64,000 bases of DNA from contig CP136061.1 in NCBI GenBank assembly GCA_032622095.1, forward strand, positions 44,525,797 through 44,589,796. The letters are read 5' to 3'. Positions 11,445-21,609 of this stretch are shown piece after piece; within the stretch, counting starts at the first letter, position 1; every line of letters begins with the position of its first letter. Made by a program: the position numbers and the translations under genes. The stretch is from Siphonodentalium dalli. Taxonomy: Eukaryota > Mollusca > Scaphopoda > Gadilida > Siphonodentaliidae. Under the pieces are notes generated by a model that saw nothing but the letters and a program-made list of their open reading frames with translations, was not told the DNA's origin and did not search any database.

Positions 11445-12475
11445 GGTTACCCTGTGATATCTTTAGCATGCAACCACAAACATTATTAGTTTATATTGTC
11501 GTTGAGTGACTGTAACATTGTGGGATGGCTTGGACTTGTTCAACCGAGTTTATCCTGTGATATCTTTAGCCAAAAAACATAAGTTATTGTTGTTGGTTGA
11601 CTAATATCGTGTGACGAATTGGACTTGGGTCAACCGAGTTTATCCTGTGATATCTTTAGCCACAAAAACATAAGTTATTGTTGTTGGTTGACTAACATCG
11701 TGTGACGACTTGGACTTGGGTCAACCGAGTTTATCCTGTGATATCTTTAGCCACAAAAACATAAGTTATTGTTGTTGGTTGACTAACATCGTGTGACGAC
11801 TTGGACTTGGGTCAACCGAGTTTATCCTGTGATATCTTTAGCCACAAAACATAAGTTATTGTTGTTGGTTGACTAACATCGTGTGACGACTTGGACTTGT
11901 TCAACCGAGTTTACCCTGTGATATCTTTAGCCACAAAAACATAAGTTATTGTTGTTGGTTGACTAACATCGTGTGACGACTTGGACTTGTTCAACCGAGT
12001 TTACCCTGTGATATCTTTAGCCACAAAAACATAAGTTATTGTTGTTGGTTGACTAACATCGTGTGACGACTTGGACTTGGTTCAACCGAGTTTATCCTGT
12101 GATATCTTTAGCCACAAAAACATAAGTTATTGTTGTTGGTTGACTAACATCGTGTGACGACTTGGACTTGGGTCAACCGAGTTTATCCTGTGATATCTTT
12201 AGCCACAAAAACATAAGTTATTGTTGTTGGTTGACTAACATCGTGTGACGACTTGGACTTGGGTCAACCGAGTTTATCCTGTGATATTTTTAGCCACAAA
12301 AACATAAGTTATTGTTGTTGGTTGACTAACATCGTGTGACGACTTGGACTTGGGTCAACCGAGTTTATCCTGCGATATCTTTAGCCACAAAAACATAAGT
12401 TATTGTTGTTGGTTGACTAACATCGTGTGACGACTTGGACTTGGGTCAACCGAGCTTACCCTGTGATATCTTTAT
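11445..12475. repeat. ~90/91-bp minisatellite, about 11 copies
   Basis: The unit carries CCTGTGATATCTTTAGCCAC, AAGTTATTGTTGTTGGTTGA and CTTGGACTTGGGTCAACCGA. Periods alternate between 90 and 91 bp because of GTTCAACC against GGGTCAACC. The first copy (11447-11540) is diverged (CAACCACAAACATTATTAG) and the rest are almost identical, the usual edge-decay pattern. No ORF. Confidence 0.95.
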
Positions 12476-12519
12476 CCAACACAACATTATCAATATGTTG
12501 TTGATGGTGTTGTTGGGAA

Positions 12520-12670
12520 TGCGGCCCGGGAAGAGAGACGCACATCCTGTAACAAATGAGACGTATTGGGCTAGTCGTAGGTCACTAGTCGCTACATAAT
12601 TTCAATGGAGACAACCATTGCAATACTTTTTATAAAATGACAAATTATTCAATCCGCTTGTCTTCAACTC
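12520..12670 (+). repeat. Dispersed repeat family D, copy 3 (left part)
   Basis: Starts CCGGGAAGAGAGACGCACAT and includes AGTCGTAGGTCACTAGTCGC, GAGACAACCATTGCAATACT and ATTCAATCCGCTTG. These match copies at 15840 and 16430. The right part is replaced by the hairpin starting at 12661. Confidence 0.6.
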
Positions 12671-12804
12671 GTTAAGTTGGGATATAAGATCTTATGAAAC
12701 GAGTTTGGATCAATTTGATTCACAACCAGTCGTAGACGAGTTGTGAATCAAATTTATCAAACGAGTTTCATAAAGTCTTATATCCCAATATAACGAGTTG
12801 AAGA
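12661..12804. repeat. 65-bp-arm hairpin
   Basis: Arm 12661-12726 (TCTTCAACTCGTTAAGTTGG...GATTCACAAC) pairs with 12740-12804 (GTTGTGAATC...AACGAGTTGAAGA) with only a few mismatches and a ~13-nt loop. It lies exactly where family D copy 3 stops, suggesting a foldback insertion or a terminal structure. Confidence 0.85.
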
Positions 12805-12918
12805 TCTTGTATATCACATAAAAAAACTAGAGCTTTATGACTTTTTAACAAATCAAAATCCTTAAACGAAGTTGCAAAATGCATATATTTACAGCGGTGG
12901 CCGAGACTCTTCACAACA

Positions 12919-13164
12919 TTATACGACAGTATTGATCTCTGCGGCTAGCGATAGGAAATAGTATCCAATTAATTTACCTCTTTGTTTTGTGTCTATTTCC
13001 GTTAGTTCATCGTTGGACAAGTATTTAACTTTAATTAACAACGCAATCATTTCGCGTTGTCTGGCGTTGGAGTCATGCGCGGCTTTTAGAAATAATATTA
13101 ATCCGCCTAAATCAATGTGAAGACGCGCGCGGTCATTTTTTGCGTGATGCCAAGTAATATGTAG
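12919..13164 (-). CDS. Coding-like open stretch, 81 codons, no start Met
   Basis: I do not recognise this. On the minus strand the frame from 13164 to the TAA at 12919-12921 is open. It reads like a real soluble peptide: an amphipathic segment ending LILFLKAAHDSNARQREM, then LLIKVKYLSNDELTEIDTKQ, and a C-terminus near YYFLSLAAEINTVV. There is no ATG at its head and no AG acceptor is obvious immediately upstream, so it could be a terminal exon or a fossil. It lies in a 500-bp island without known repeats between family D and the MITE at 13337. A chance ORF of this length is quite possible in a 64-kb window. Confidence 0.2.
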   Translation of the reverse strand, partial: LHITWHHAKNDRARLHIDLGGLILFLKAAHDSNARQREMIALLIKVKYLSNDELTEIDTKQRGKLIGYYFLSLAAEINTVV

Positions 13165-13336
13165 TTACAGATAAGGAAATACGTAATGTTTTTAAATGAT
13201 ATAATAGGGGTTCATGTGGTATGACACTATACATCTATCTAATAAGTAACGAATTTAACGCGACCGAGCATTATCAAAATGAGTTACTCATCACAATTGG
13301 TGTATTTATTATACATTGAAATTTTGCTCTGATTAA

Positions 13337-13726
13337 CCCTTTACCCAACAAACCGGCCAAAACCGGCCAAATAAAGCTTCAACAGCCTAAAATATCTTCG
13401 GTCTGTCTCAATAGAACCATACAAATATGGGTATCATTGGAACCGGCTCCTTGACCACATTGTGATAGTTACAGTTAGCCCTGTGCCAATGCATTCTCTT
13501 ATAAATGCGAGTCGACCATAGGTCGCCTCGCATATATAAGAGAATGCATTGGCCTAAAAAAAATCTGTTTTTAACACTTTTTACCATTTTTTCTTACATT
13601 CTTTAACATTTTATAATTTTTAATGTGTTAAGCCAATGCATTCTCTTATATATGCGAGGCGACCTATGGTCGACTCGCATATATAAGAGAATGCATTGGC
13701 ACAGGGCCGTTCTGTTGGGTAAAGGG
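13337..13726 (+). mobile_element. TTAA MITE, CCCTTTACCCAACA family, double hairpin (copy A)
   Basis: TTAA at 13333-13336 and 13727-13730 flanks a 390-bp element with TIRs CCCTTTACCCAACA / TGTTGGGTAAAGGG. The left subterminal part has a duplicated CCGGCCAAAA. Then come two 67-bp hairpins, 13486-13552 and 13633-13699, which are reverse complements of each other, separated by an ~80-bp AT-rich spacer. Each hairpin has a 32-bp stem starting CCAATGCATTCTC and a 3-nt ATA/TAT loop. The TTAA site and CCC termini indicate mobilisation by a piggyBac-like transposase (inference). This copy defines the plus orientation of the family. Left hairpin carries TATAAATG instead of TATATATG. Confidence 0.9.
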
Positions 13727-13821
13727 TTAAAGTCGTTTGTTTATTGGCGAATGATCAGATTAGTGTAGCTGTATTGTTGTGGCTGCTGTAGTGGTTGTTA
13801 GTGGTGGTTAGATTTGTTGTC

Positions 13822-13960
13822 GTTGTTCTTCTTCTTCTTCTTCTTGTTAATGAGTCGTATAGGTCATTTAGTAAGTTCAAGAAAGACAACAATTGCAATA
13901 GTTCTATATAATAACACATAAGTCACTGAACCTACTCCATAGACTTCGAATGTTCACACA
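13822..13960 (+). repeat. Dispersed repeat family D, copy 4, with (TTC)n
   Basis: A (TTC)6 run at about 13825-13845 is followed by GTCATTTAGTAAGTTCAAG and GACAACAATTGCAATAGTTC, matching the left part of family D. Confidence 0.55.
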
Positions 13961-14084
13961 TTTATAAGCGTGTGTAGGTGTGTGTTTGATATAACCTTGA
14001 TGATGAGTAAAATTAATAGAGTTAACGACATGTTTGCAGTAATATGTGATGCGTAATTTGTTTGTGTAACCGTATGCATGCTGG

Positions 14085-14160
14085 TAGAATAACTAATGGA
14101 GGTGAATGTCTCAGCGAACAAGTCAATGTTAATGTTTTCGGTGTGAATATAAAAATAGCA
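14085..14160 (-). repeat. Dispersed repeat family D, inverted right part
   Basis: GGTAGAATAACTAATGGAGG and CAAGTCAATGTTAATG are the reverse complement of the right part of family D (see 11240-11320). With the copy at 13822 it makes a face-to-face pair, so this may be one rearranged element. Confidence 0.55.
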
Positions 14161-14346
14161 TATATATAAAATGTTTATGTTAACCTTAACTCATCAAGGT
14201 TGTGTCAAACGCTAGTAGTCACGACATCGTTCGTTATTACGTATATACTTTTATTTTCCTCCATAGTTGAACACTCATAGAACGTATATAACTTACTCAC
14301 AGAACAAAAGAAAACTGTGACCATAAGAAACAGGTTGTAATGTATA

Positions 14347-14426
14347 GAGCACAAGAATTGTTCATTACCAGAATCAATCGAGTCGAAGACGAGATTTATT
14401 CTGGTAAAGAACTATTCGCTTGCTCT
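14347..14426. repeat. Imperfect 37-bp-arm hairpin
   Basis: AGAGCACAAGAATTGTTCAT / ATTACCAGAAT at 14347-14383 pairs with ATTCTGGTAAAGAACTATTC / GCTTGCTCT at 14390-14426 with several mismatches. Function unknown. Confidence 0.55.
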
Positions 14427-15229
14427 GACCGACTTAGAGCACAATTGATCCCACATAATCCAATGAACTGAAAATGTGCCATTGAGCGTGCTTTAACACG
14501 GCGCACAATCCGAGCGCTGGTCGCGATTGGACACAATAACCGGTTAGCCACGCCCAACAACGTGATTATTATGCACTGATCGCCGCTGAATGTGAATAGA
14601 TATGTCCGAAACAACACGGACTGGTCCCACTTTGAAGCGCCCTTGCGATATGTCTGTTATGCCTAACAATGGGATAATCACTTCGCCAGCCTTGGGAATT
14701 GGTGTGCTTTACCAAAAATCAGGGAACGATTGCAACAATGGGATTGTGCTCTAACACATATTACAATACTACTCAATGTGACGTCTCAGAACAGAAAAAC
14801 GTCATCAATACAAACTCACCGACACATCATTATACACAACCCATCATTCCACACAGCTACACACGAGTATAAACATACTGGATGGGGCATTCACTTCTAT
14901 TCCATCAGAATAGTGAGATGAGATATATATGAGATGATTTATTGTAAAAGACCATAGATTATACATCAAATACAAAGAATGGATACATACAATGGATTTA
15001 GATGTTTGTCATATAAGCCAATTTCTTGCCCATTTGCGGGTCAGTGTGATTTTGAAAACTGCATCACATTGACTCCCAAGTTGGTGAATTTTTGCCAAAG
15101 CTGTCTTCCTGTCTACCCCATCATAAATTTAGAATCAACTCCAATTATAAACAGAGGTCAAGTGGTCATTAGGTAACGTCTAAATTTGGTTGAATACATG
15201 GCTAAACGGATCCGGGGTGGGGGTATATA
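14427..15229. other. Unassigned intergenic region
   Basis: Short ORFs only. No repeat match was recognised before the MITE at 15230. Confidence 0.45.
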
Positions 15230-15686
15230 GTGACCCGCCATATCAAATCCAGTCATAAGTCGGGATTTATTTACCCTGTGCCAATGCATTCTCTTATATA
15301 TGCGAATCGACCATAGGTCGCCTCGCATATATAAGAGAATGCATTGGCCTAACAATTTGTTATCATTTTTTTTAAATAAATGTTTCTTACAATTTTAGGA
15401 CATAAAATAAAAAACATCCATTACCCTGCAGGGAGCCCCATACATATATAGAAGCATATAGAAGAGTGTCGTCTGCTCATGTTCGTCTGGGGCTATGTAT
15501 GGGTGAAATTATAAAATTGTTAAAGAATACAAGAAAAAATTATTAAAATTGTAAAAAATTGTTAGGCCAATGCATTCTCTTATATATACGAGGCGACCTA
15601 TATGGTCGACTCGCATATATAAGAGAATGCATTGGCACAGGGTAAAACATTCCCGACTTACGACTGGATTTGACATGGCGGGTCAC
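15230..15686. mobile_element. GTGACCCGCCATATC MITE, double hairpin (copy 1)
   Basis: TIRs start GTGACCCGCCATATCAAATC and continue through CCAGTCATAAGTCGGGATT; the right end is the reverse complement. Flanks are ATATA/TATA-like, consistent with a TA target, but the exact duplication cannot be fixed. The interior has the same 67-bp hairpin as the TTAA family at 15281-15347 and, with a 2-bp loop insertion, at 15567-15635. The spacer is different (~220 bp) and contains CCCTGCAGGGAGCCCC and GTGTCGTCTGCTCATG. The same cassette therefore sits inside unrelated termini. Confidence 0.85.
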
Positions 15687-15799
15687 ATATAGTTGAACAA
15701 AGTAGTATTCCTCCAACAAACATTGGCACACCACATAGATAAAAGATGAGTGTCTTTTTATTTTGTTTTATTGTTCGTTCTGTTGTTGGTTTTTTAGTT

Positions 15800-16140
15800 G
15801 TCCGACAGAAGAGACTACGATCCTTACAACAACCCATTGTGGCTAATTGCAATAGTCGTAGGCCACTGGTAATTTCATGGGAGACAACTATTGCAATATT
15901 TATATATCATGCCAAAATATTCAATCCGCTTACTTACTCTATATTCTGGACAAATATTCACACCGACTCAGTCGCTTCATATACCTTGACATCGACCTGT
16001 CCGACGAGTCATTCACCTCCATTGCATATTCTACCAGAACGGTTGAACAAAGCACTGTGCCTCTTGTAGCAAACAATGGCACTATGCATCTGTCTACCCA
16101 CAGGTCGTTCACTGTGTTCATTTGATTCATCGCCAATGTT
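15800..16140 (+). repeat. Dispersed repeat family D, copy 5 (full)
   Basis: Runs from GCTAATTGCAATAGTCGTAG through GAGACAACTATTGCAATATT, CCTTGACATCGACCTGTCCG and GAGTCATTCACCTCCATTGC to AACAATGGCACTATGCATCT. Most complete copy, about 340 bp. Several overlapping ORFs of 65-107 codons are frame shadows of the repeat. Confidence 0.6.
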
Positions 16141-16427
16141 ATGTCAAGAGGCCAGAGGTAACGAATATACAGTGATCGATCATTATCTAAATTGTCTGAA
16201 TTTAGTGTATGTATTATACAATGGAAACAATATCAAGAACATCTGCAATTTCAATCGTTTGATCTCATCGCATAAAGAGTACATAGGTACAGAGATAGTG
16301 GTGTCTGTGGTGAAGTATTTACAATAAATACCATACGATTATAGCCGTTGGTTGACAGGCAAATTGCTATATGTAGATTGATTACCAAAATATTAGCTTG
16401 ATTATTGTTGTTATTGTCATTGTAGTC

Positions 16428-16600
16428 CGGGAAGAGAGACTCACATCATTTTCATGGCGCATTTGAGGCTAATTGCAACAACCAAGTCACTCCATGGTAG
16501 ACAACCATTGAAATAGTTATGTGCATTGCCAAAATGTGCTATCTGCTGCACTTGCTCAATATACCGGGCCTCAAGGCCAGGTTCGTCATCCCAGTTTAAA
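16428..16600 (+). repeat. Dispersed repeat family D, copy 6 (left part)
   Basis: GGGAAGAGAGACTCACATC, GAGGCTAATTGCAACAACC and GACAACCATTGAAATAG match the left part of the family. Confidence 0.5.
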
Positions 16601-16735
16601 CTTGGTTTCTATGTTTAAACCGTCGTTTGACAGCTAAAACCGTAGCTTAAACCCAATGCCGCAGATCGAAGTTACTCATTCGTCACCTGTGGTTTAAACC
16701 CGGACCAGCCATCCAGACATCGCCTTGGCTGTAGT

Positions 16736-17233
16736 CACGGTGGGGAATCACGTGGTTTCGACTTGGTGAGTATCACGCGTTCAAAATGGCCGAGGCGATA
16801 TAAAACGCGATCAGATGCGAGGAAAAAAGGTAATAATCTAAGATATCACATATTACATATTATTCTGACAGCTATAGGAGCAGATGCTATACTATTTTTC
16901 AAACAAGCTGATACCCCATTTATGACCAAATTCATATTTGTTTGCTCTAACATACTGACCAAAGTTGTCAGTCGAAGGATTATCCAAGATGTATGGACTG
17001 GTGAATTCCACGCACCTTCGACTGGCAACTTTTGTCAGAATGTTATAGAAAACCACTAAGTTTTTCCGAACAAATAAGGTATCAACTTGTTCAAAAAATA
17101 AACTAGCATATGCTCGTAACAGTCAAACTGCTATGTTTTGTGTCAGTTCCTCGTATGTTATGTTTTGTGCGTTTACACATTTTTAATGCGTGGTACTCAC
17201 CAACATCGAAACCACGTGATTCCCCACCGTGGT
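16736..17233. mobile_element. Inverted-repeat element with nested internal inverted repeat
   Basis: Outer arms 16736-16781 (CACGGTGGGGAATCACGTGG TTTCGAC...) and 17187-17233 (...TCGAAACCACGTGATTCC CCACCGTGG) are about 90% matched. Inside, AAAGTTGTCAGTCGAAGG at 16961-16978 pairs with CCTTCGACTGGCAACTTT at 17015-17032. The 98-codon ORF 16763-17059 lies across the element and has no recognised domain. Class unknown; about 500 bp, probably non-autonomous. Confidence 0.65.
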
Positions 17234-17454
17234 AGTGTATTGATATCGTCGATCTAGACAAACCTATCTGCCTATAGTGCGGACCGAACAGGACCGACAG
17301 GAAAAAATGGGGAATTACCAAAGTAGTATGTCTCTTGTATGAATATCACTATACACTGTTGTCTGCTAGAAGGTCGTTTGACTCGTCAGCAATAGTGGGT
17401 CAAGAATCAAGAAGTCACAAATGTACAGCGATCGATCATCCATCCGTGAATTTA

Positions 17455-17735
17455 CGACGAGTCAGTTATAAAAGTATATATTTGTAAAATCTAGTATTCA
17501 CATGGGATGTCCAGGAAACAAAAGCAGACGATCTAGTATTCACATGGGATGTCCAGGAAACAAAAGCAGACGAGCGATACAAAATAGTGCTGACGGAGTT
17601 CTACTCATTGATGGGAATGTTCAGATAATAAATTTAAAAAACTGTCTATGGCAGTGTGTTAAACTTATTATCACATTCACTAAGGCAGATATACCCATGC
17701 ATCGATAAGTATTTAGTAAATAAAGGGTTGTGGTG
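17455..17735 (+). mobile_element. CCCTTTCTATA-family MITE (copy 3, rearranged)
   Basis: Contains CAGTTATAAAAGTATATATT, GGGAATGTTCAGATAATAAA and a tail AGTATTTAGTAAATAAAGGG that match copies at 4591 and 25181. A 43-bp segment (CTAGTATTCACATGGGATGT...AAGCAGACGAT) is tandemly duplicated at about 17493-17578. Ends are decayed and no TTAA pair is preserved. Confidence 0.6.
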
Positions 17736-18015
17736 CTGATCGAGGTGACCAATGTCAGCCCTCGCATAAATCTCACAGCTTGAATTTGGTAGGACATGGT
17801 GGCACCGACATGCATTTGTGATAAGCTGGATATCCGTTCTGAACTATATGATGTGAGAATTAAAAGAAGACAACTCATTAGGCGACATGTTTTGAACAAA
17901 ATATTTCTGAAAACAAAATGAATTTTAGTTGAATCTGTCATGAAACTCACTGAAACTGAGAGCTAATAGTGTTATCCATTGCACACAATAGTCTATTATT
18001 TCATGTAAATTCATT

Positions 18016-18258
18016 TTGGTAAGATGTTCGTCTTGGATACTAGGAATTGTCGCTTTTGGAAGAACTGTTGAAAACTTGTACAAACGGTATCTTATCCAAG
18101 ACAATAAACAAATGCATTATCTAGCTAAAGGTTACTTTGAAGATATAGCTTCGTTTATGGAAGATCTAGTTTTAGCAAAACAAATTGCCATGGCAACCAA
18201 TGTCGAAAACATGTATATCTGTGCCTCAATAAGAAGGTCTACACTTTCAAAATCTTAA
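18016..18258 (+). CDS. Coding-like ORF of unknown function, TTG-initiated frame
   Basis: I do not recognise this 80-codon frame. It contains protein-like segments such as KRYLIQDNKQMHYLAKGYFE and FMEDLVLAKQIAMATNVENM. It has no ATG at its head; the head reads TTTTGGTAAGATG. It ends in the TAA supplied by the TTAA site of the next MITE (18255-18258), so if it was ever coding it has been truncated by that insertion. A chance ORF is the more likely reading. Confidence 0.15.
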   Translation: MVRCSSWILGIVAFGRTVENLYKRYLIQDNKQMHYLAKGYFEDIASFMEDLVLAKQIAMATNVENMYICASIRRSTLSKS

Positions 18259-18505
18259 CCATTTCTATACTGGATGGATTTTCCCACTCACTTATAAAAG
18301 TATACATTTGGGATGATATATTATTTGTTTGGAGCGATTATCGTAATAAGATCAGACAACGGACAGAAAAGCAGATAATACAATACCAGAATGATTCATA
18401 TTCATATGCGGGAAATGTTCAGATAATTTCTTTTTGCTGAACTTATTATCTGATCATTGTCTATGGGAACTAGTCATCAATGAGTATGTGGTATATACAG
18501 TATTA
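18259..18505 (+). mobile_element. CCCTTTCTATA-family MITE (copy 4)
   Basis: Left TTAA at 18255-18258 is followed by CCATTTCTATACTGGATGG and ACTTATAAAAGTATACAT. The family hairpin GTTCAGATAATTTC...GAACTTATTATCTGATC lies at 18419-18456. The right end is decayed near 18490-18505. Confidence 0.65.
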
Positions 18506-18684
18506 GAACTAACGTATTACTTTTCAGGGGGTGGTCTATCCTATATAGAATAATTGTAGAAATATTCAAAAAAGTACAGCCATATGTTTCATCTACAACG
18601 ACATTTGAATGGTGGCCATTAGCACCAATACAATTTTCATTAAGATCATACACGGAAAAACGTATTGGTTAACGTATGTATTAA

Positions 18685-19075
18685 CCCTTTACCCAACAGA
18701 ATGGCCCTGTGCCAATGCATTCTCTTATATATGCGAGTCGACCATAGGTCGCCTCGCATATATAAGAGAATGCATTGGCTTAACACATTAAAAATTATAA
18801 AATTGTTAAAGAATGTAAAAAAAATGGTAAAAAGTGTTAAAAAAAGATTTTTTTTAGGCCAATGCATTCTCTTATATATGCGAGGCGACCTATGGTCGAC
18901 TCGCATATATAAGAGATTGCATTGGCACAGGGCATAACTGTAACTATCACAATGTGGTCAAGGAGCCGGTTCCAATGATATCCATATTTGTATGGTTCTA
19001 TTGAGACATACCGAAGATATTTTAGGCTGTTGAAGCTTTATTCGGCCGGTTTTGGCCGGTTTGTTGGGTAAAGGG
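18685..19075 (-). mobile_element. TTAA MITE, CCCTTTACCCAACA family, double hairpin (copy B)
   Basis: TTAA at 18681-18684 and 19076-19079. Hairpins at 18712-18778 and 18859-18925 (one A-to-T change in the second, AAGAGATTGC). Inverted relative to copy A: the CCGGCC repeats are on the right. AT-rich spacer about 80 bp. Only 165 bp separates it from copy C. Confidence 0.9.
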
Positions 19076-19240
19076 TTAAGGTAGCAGTTTTTCCATTCGC
19101 TCGACTGACCATAGGAGTCGAGTCTGTCAAGTTAATTGTCCTGTATATGCATACCTGGACTGTCATTTTGTTTCATTGTATGCATATGCCAATATGTATG
19201 ATAAAGGGACCACTATAAGTTCCATAACATGTGTCCCAAT

Positions 19241-19632
19241 CCCTTTACCCAACAAACCGGCCAAAACCGGCCAAATAAAGCTTCAACAGCCTAAAATATC
19301 TTCGGTCTGTCTCAATAAAACCATACAAATATGGATATCATTGGAACCGGCTCATTGACCACATTGTGATGGTTACAGTTATGCCCTGTGCCAATGCATT
19401 CTCTTATATATGCGAGTCGACCATAGGTCGCCTCGCATATATAAGAGAATGCATTGGCCTAAAAAAAATCTTTTTTTAACACTTTTTACCATTTTTTCTT
19501 ACATTCTTTAACAATTTTATAATTTTTAATGTGTTAAGCCAATGCATTCTCTTATATATGCGAGGCGACCTATGGTCGACTCGCATATATAAGAGAATGC
19601 ATTGGCACAGGGCCGTTCTGTTGGGTAAAGGG
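19241..19632 (+). mobile_element. TTAA MITE, CCCTTTACCCAACA family, double hairpin (copy C)
   Basis: Right TTAA at 19633-19636; the left site has mutated to CAAT. Hairpins at 19391-19457 and 19539-19605. Same orientation as copy A and opposite to its neighbours B and D. Confidence 0.9.
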
Positions 19633-19899
19633 TTAAGATGAGACTGAGCTAAATACATATGAATAAACAAAGAAGATCTTCTATATCAGGAGTCTCGATA
19701 AGTACAAATTGTGTTACTAATGATTTCGCGAGATTCTAATGTTTCTGAATTAGATAAAGGCTTTGTTCGGTTGAAATACGGTGGAAGGACATAGTCCTCT
19801 GTTGGAATAATTTCAGTGAAATCACGACCTGACTTGAGCGCATTTGTGCGACATCATGTGTGTAGTGTGATCGAGTTGGTCATTGTCACATAGCTTTAA

Positions 19900-20292
19900 C
19901 CCTTTACCCAACAGAAGGGCCCTGTGCCAATGCATTCTCTTATATATGCGAGTCGACCATAGGTCGCCTCGCATATATAAGAGAATGCATTGGCTTAACA
20001 CATTAAAAATTATAAAATTGTTAAAGAATGTAAGAAAAAATGGTAAAAAGTGTTAAAAAAAAGATTTTTTTTAGGCCAATGCATTCTCTTATATATGCGA
20101 GGCGACCTATGGTCGACTCGCATATATAAGAGAATGCATTGGCACAGGGTATAACTGTAACTATCACAATGTGGTCAAGGAGCCGGTTCCAATGATATCC
20201 ATATTTGTATGGTTCTATTGAGACAGACCGAAGATATTTTAGGCTGTTGGAGCTTTATTTGGCCGGTTTTGGCCGGTTTGTTGGGTAAAGGG
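19900..20292 (-). mobile_element. TTAA MITE, CCCTTTACCCAACA family, double hairpin (copy D)
   Basis: TTAA at 19896-19899 and 20293-20296, both intact. Hairpins at 19927-19993 and 20076-20142, both with the consensus sequence. Third member of a 1.6-kb cluster with alternating orientations. Confidence 0.92.
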
Positions 20293-20296
20293 TTAA

Positions 20297-21609
20297 GGGT
20301 CAGCTTTAAGTTTTGCCAAATTTCTTGATACATGTATTTCAAAATGGATTTTCTCGAAATTTGTCCGGAATTTATTTTTGAAACGTTTGTACTTCAATCA
20401 TGGTAGTTACATAATATGTAAGAACCATAACCTCGTTGAATGTTATAACCCCATTAACTCTACTATTATTGAATGACAACTGTTTAAAATTTCGCTGGTT
20501 TTGAGGTACCTGATAACTTCTGTGAACTAGATTTCTCTTGATTCAAGATATTTCTTAATAATTTCAAAATTGGTAATGACAATAACCTATAGATATGTTG
20601 TTTTTTTATATTTGAGAATTGTTATTTCATGCCTGCTGATCAATAAAATGAAATTATTTTAGGACACATGCATGTCCATAGCAAAATCCTCAGCTGCCCA
20701 TGCATGTATTTCTAATAATATGGCCTATTTCCAGTTGATTGCTCTCTGCTTGAGTGGATCAGCCTGCATACCAACATTTGTTTCCATTGGGCTGAAATAT
20801 GTGTAGGCACTGTATTCTTCATTGTGATATAGGGATATATGACGTTATATCATGCAATTAAAAACTAACTCATTATGATACAAATGAAGCCTCCTCTCAT
20901 TGATTCGAGACAATAAGCTATTTTGTGATAGGATTGTTGTGACAAATTATTAATTATTCAGGCAGTTCTTTGTATCTATCTAATGGACAAAACAGAATGT
21001 TATTTTCAAACTCTCAAGTGTACTAAAACCCATCGTGTTTCTCTACTCTTAATAAGTCCTCAGAGTATATAAGCAACGAAGATGAGAATAATGTTAAATT
21101 CGAATGTTTTCGTCGAATAGATCAAGAGAAATTCGTTGTGACACATGTTTTGCATTTTGTGCCTGGAGTTATGCAAAACACGCGCCTGCCCCTTAAGTTA
21201 CCCGATAAGGGCAAAGGGGATTTTTTGGAATATTCTTTCACGTCGTACCCCTTTGTTTGGAATTTCCTGATATTGCAAAGTTGCTACTTTAGAGAGAGAG
21301 AGAGAGATATATATACATATTAGATCAACATTAAAACTTCCAGTTATTCATACAGTGAACGATAAGAACACAAATGGTAGAAGAGTATGAACTGGTAGCT
21401 GTCCCATATGCGTGCATCAATTCTCATTTCGTATCCATGCAGATGTCCATTGTTCGATCAGGTTACAAGGCACATTAATTTGCAATTTGTCACGCATCCA
21501 ATGTACTTATTTTGAAAACTATGTCACTGTTCGAACACACGATCGCCTCGTCTAGACGAGAATGTAATGGTTGTATCCACGACATAAACTCATCTACATA
21601 TAGACATAT
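20297..21609. other. Unassigned intergenic region
   Basis: AT-rich and without supported genes. A short (GA)n/(TA)n run lies at 21290-21315. Confidence 0.45.
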
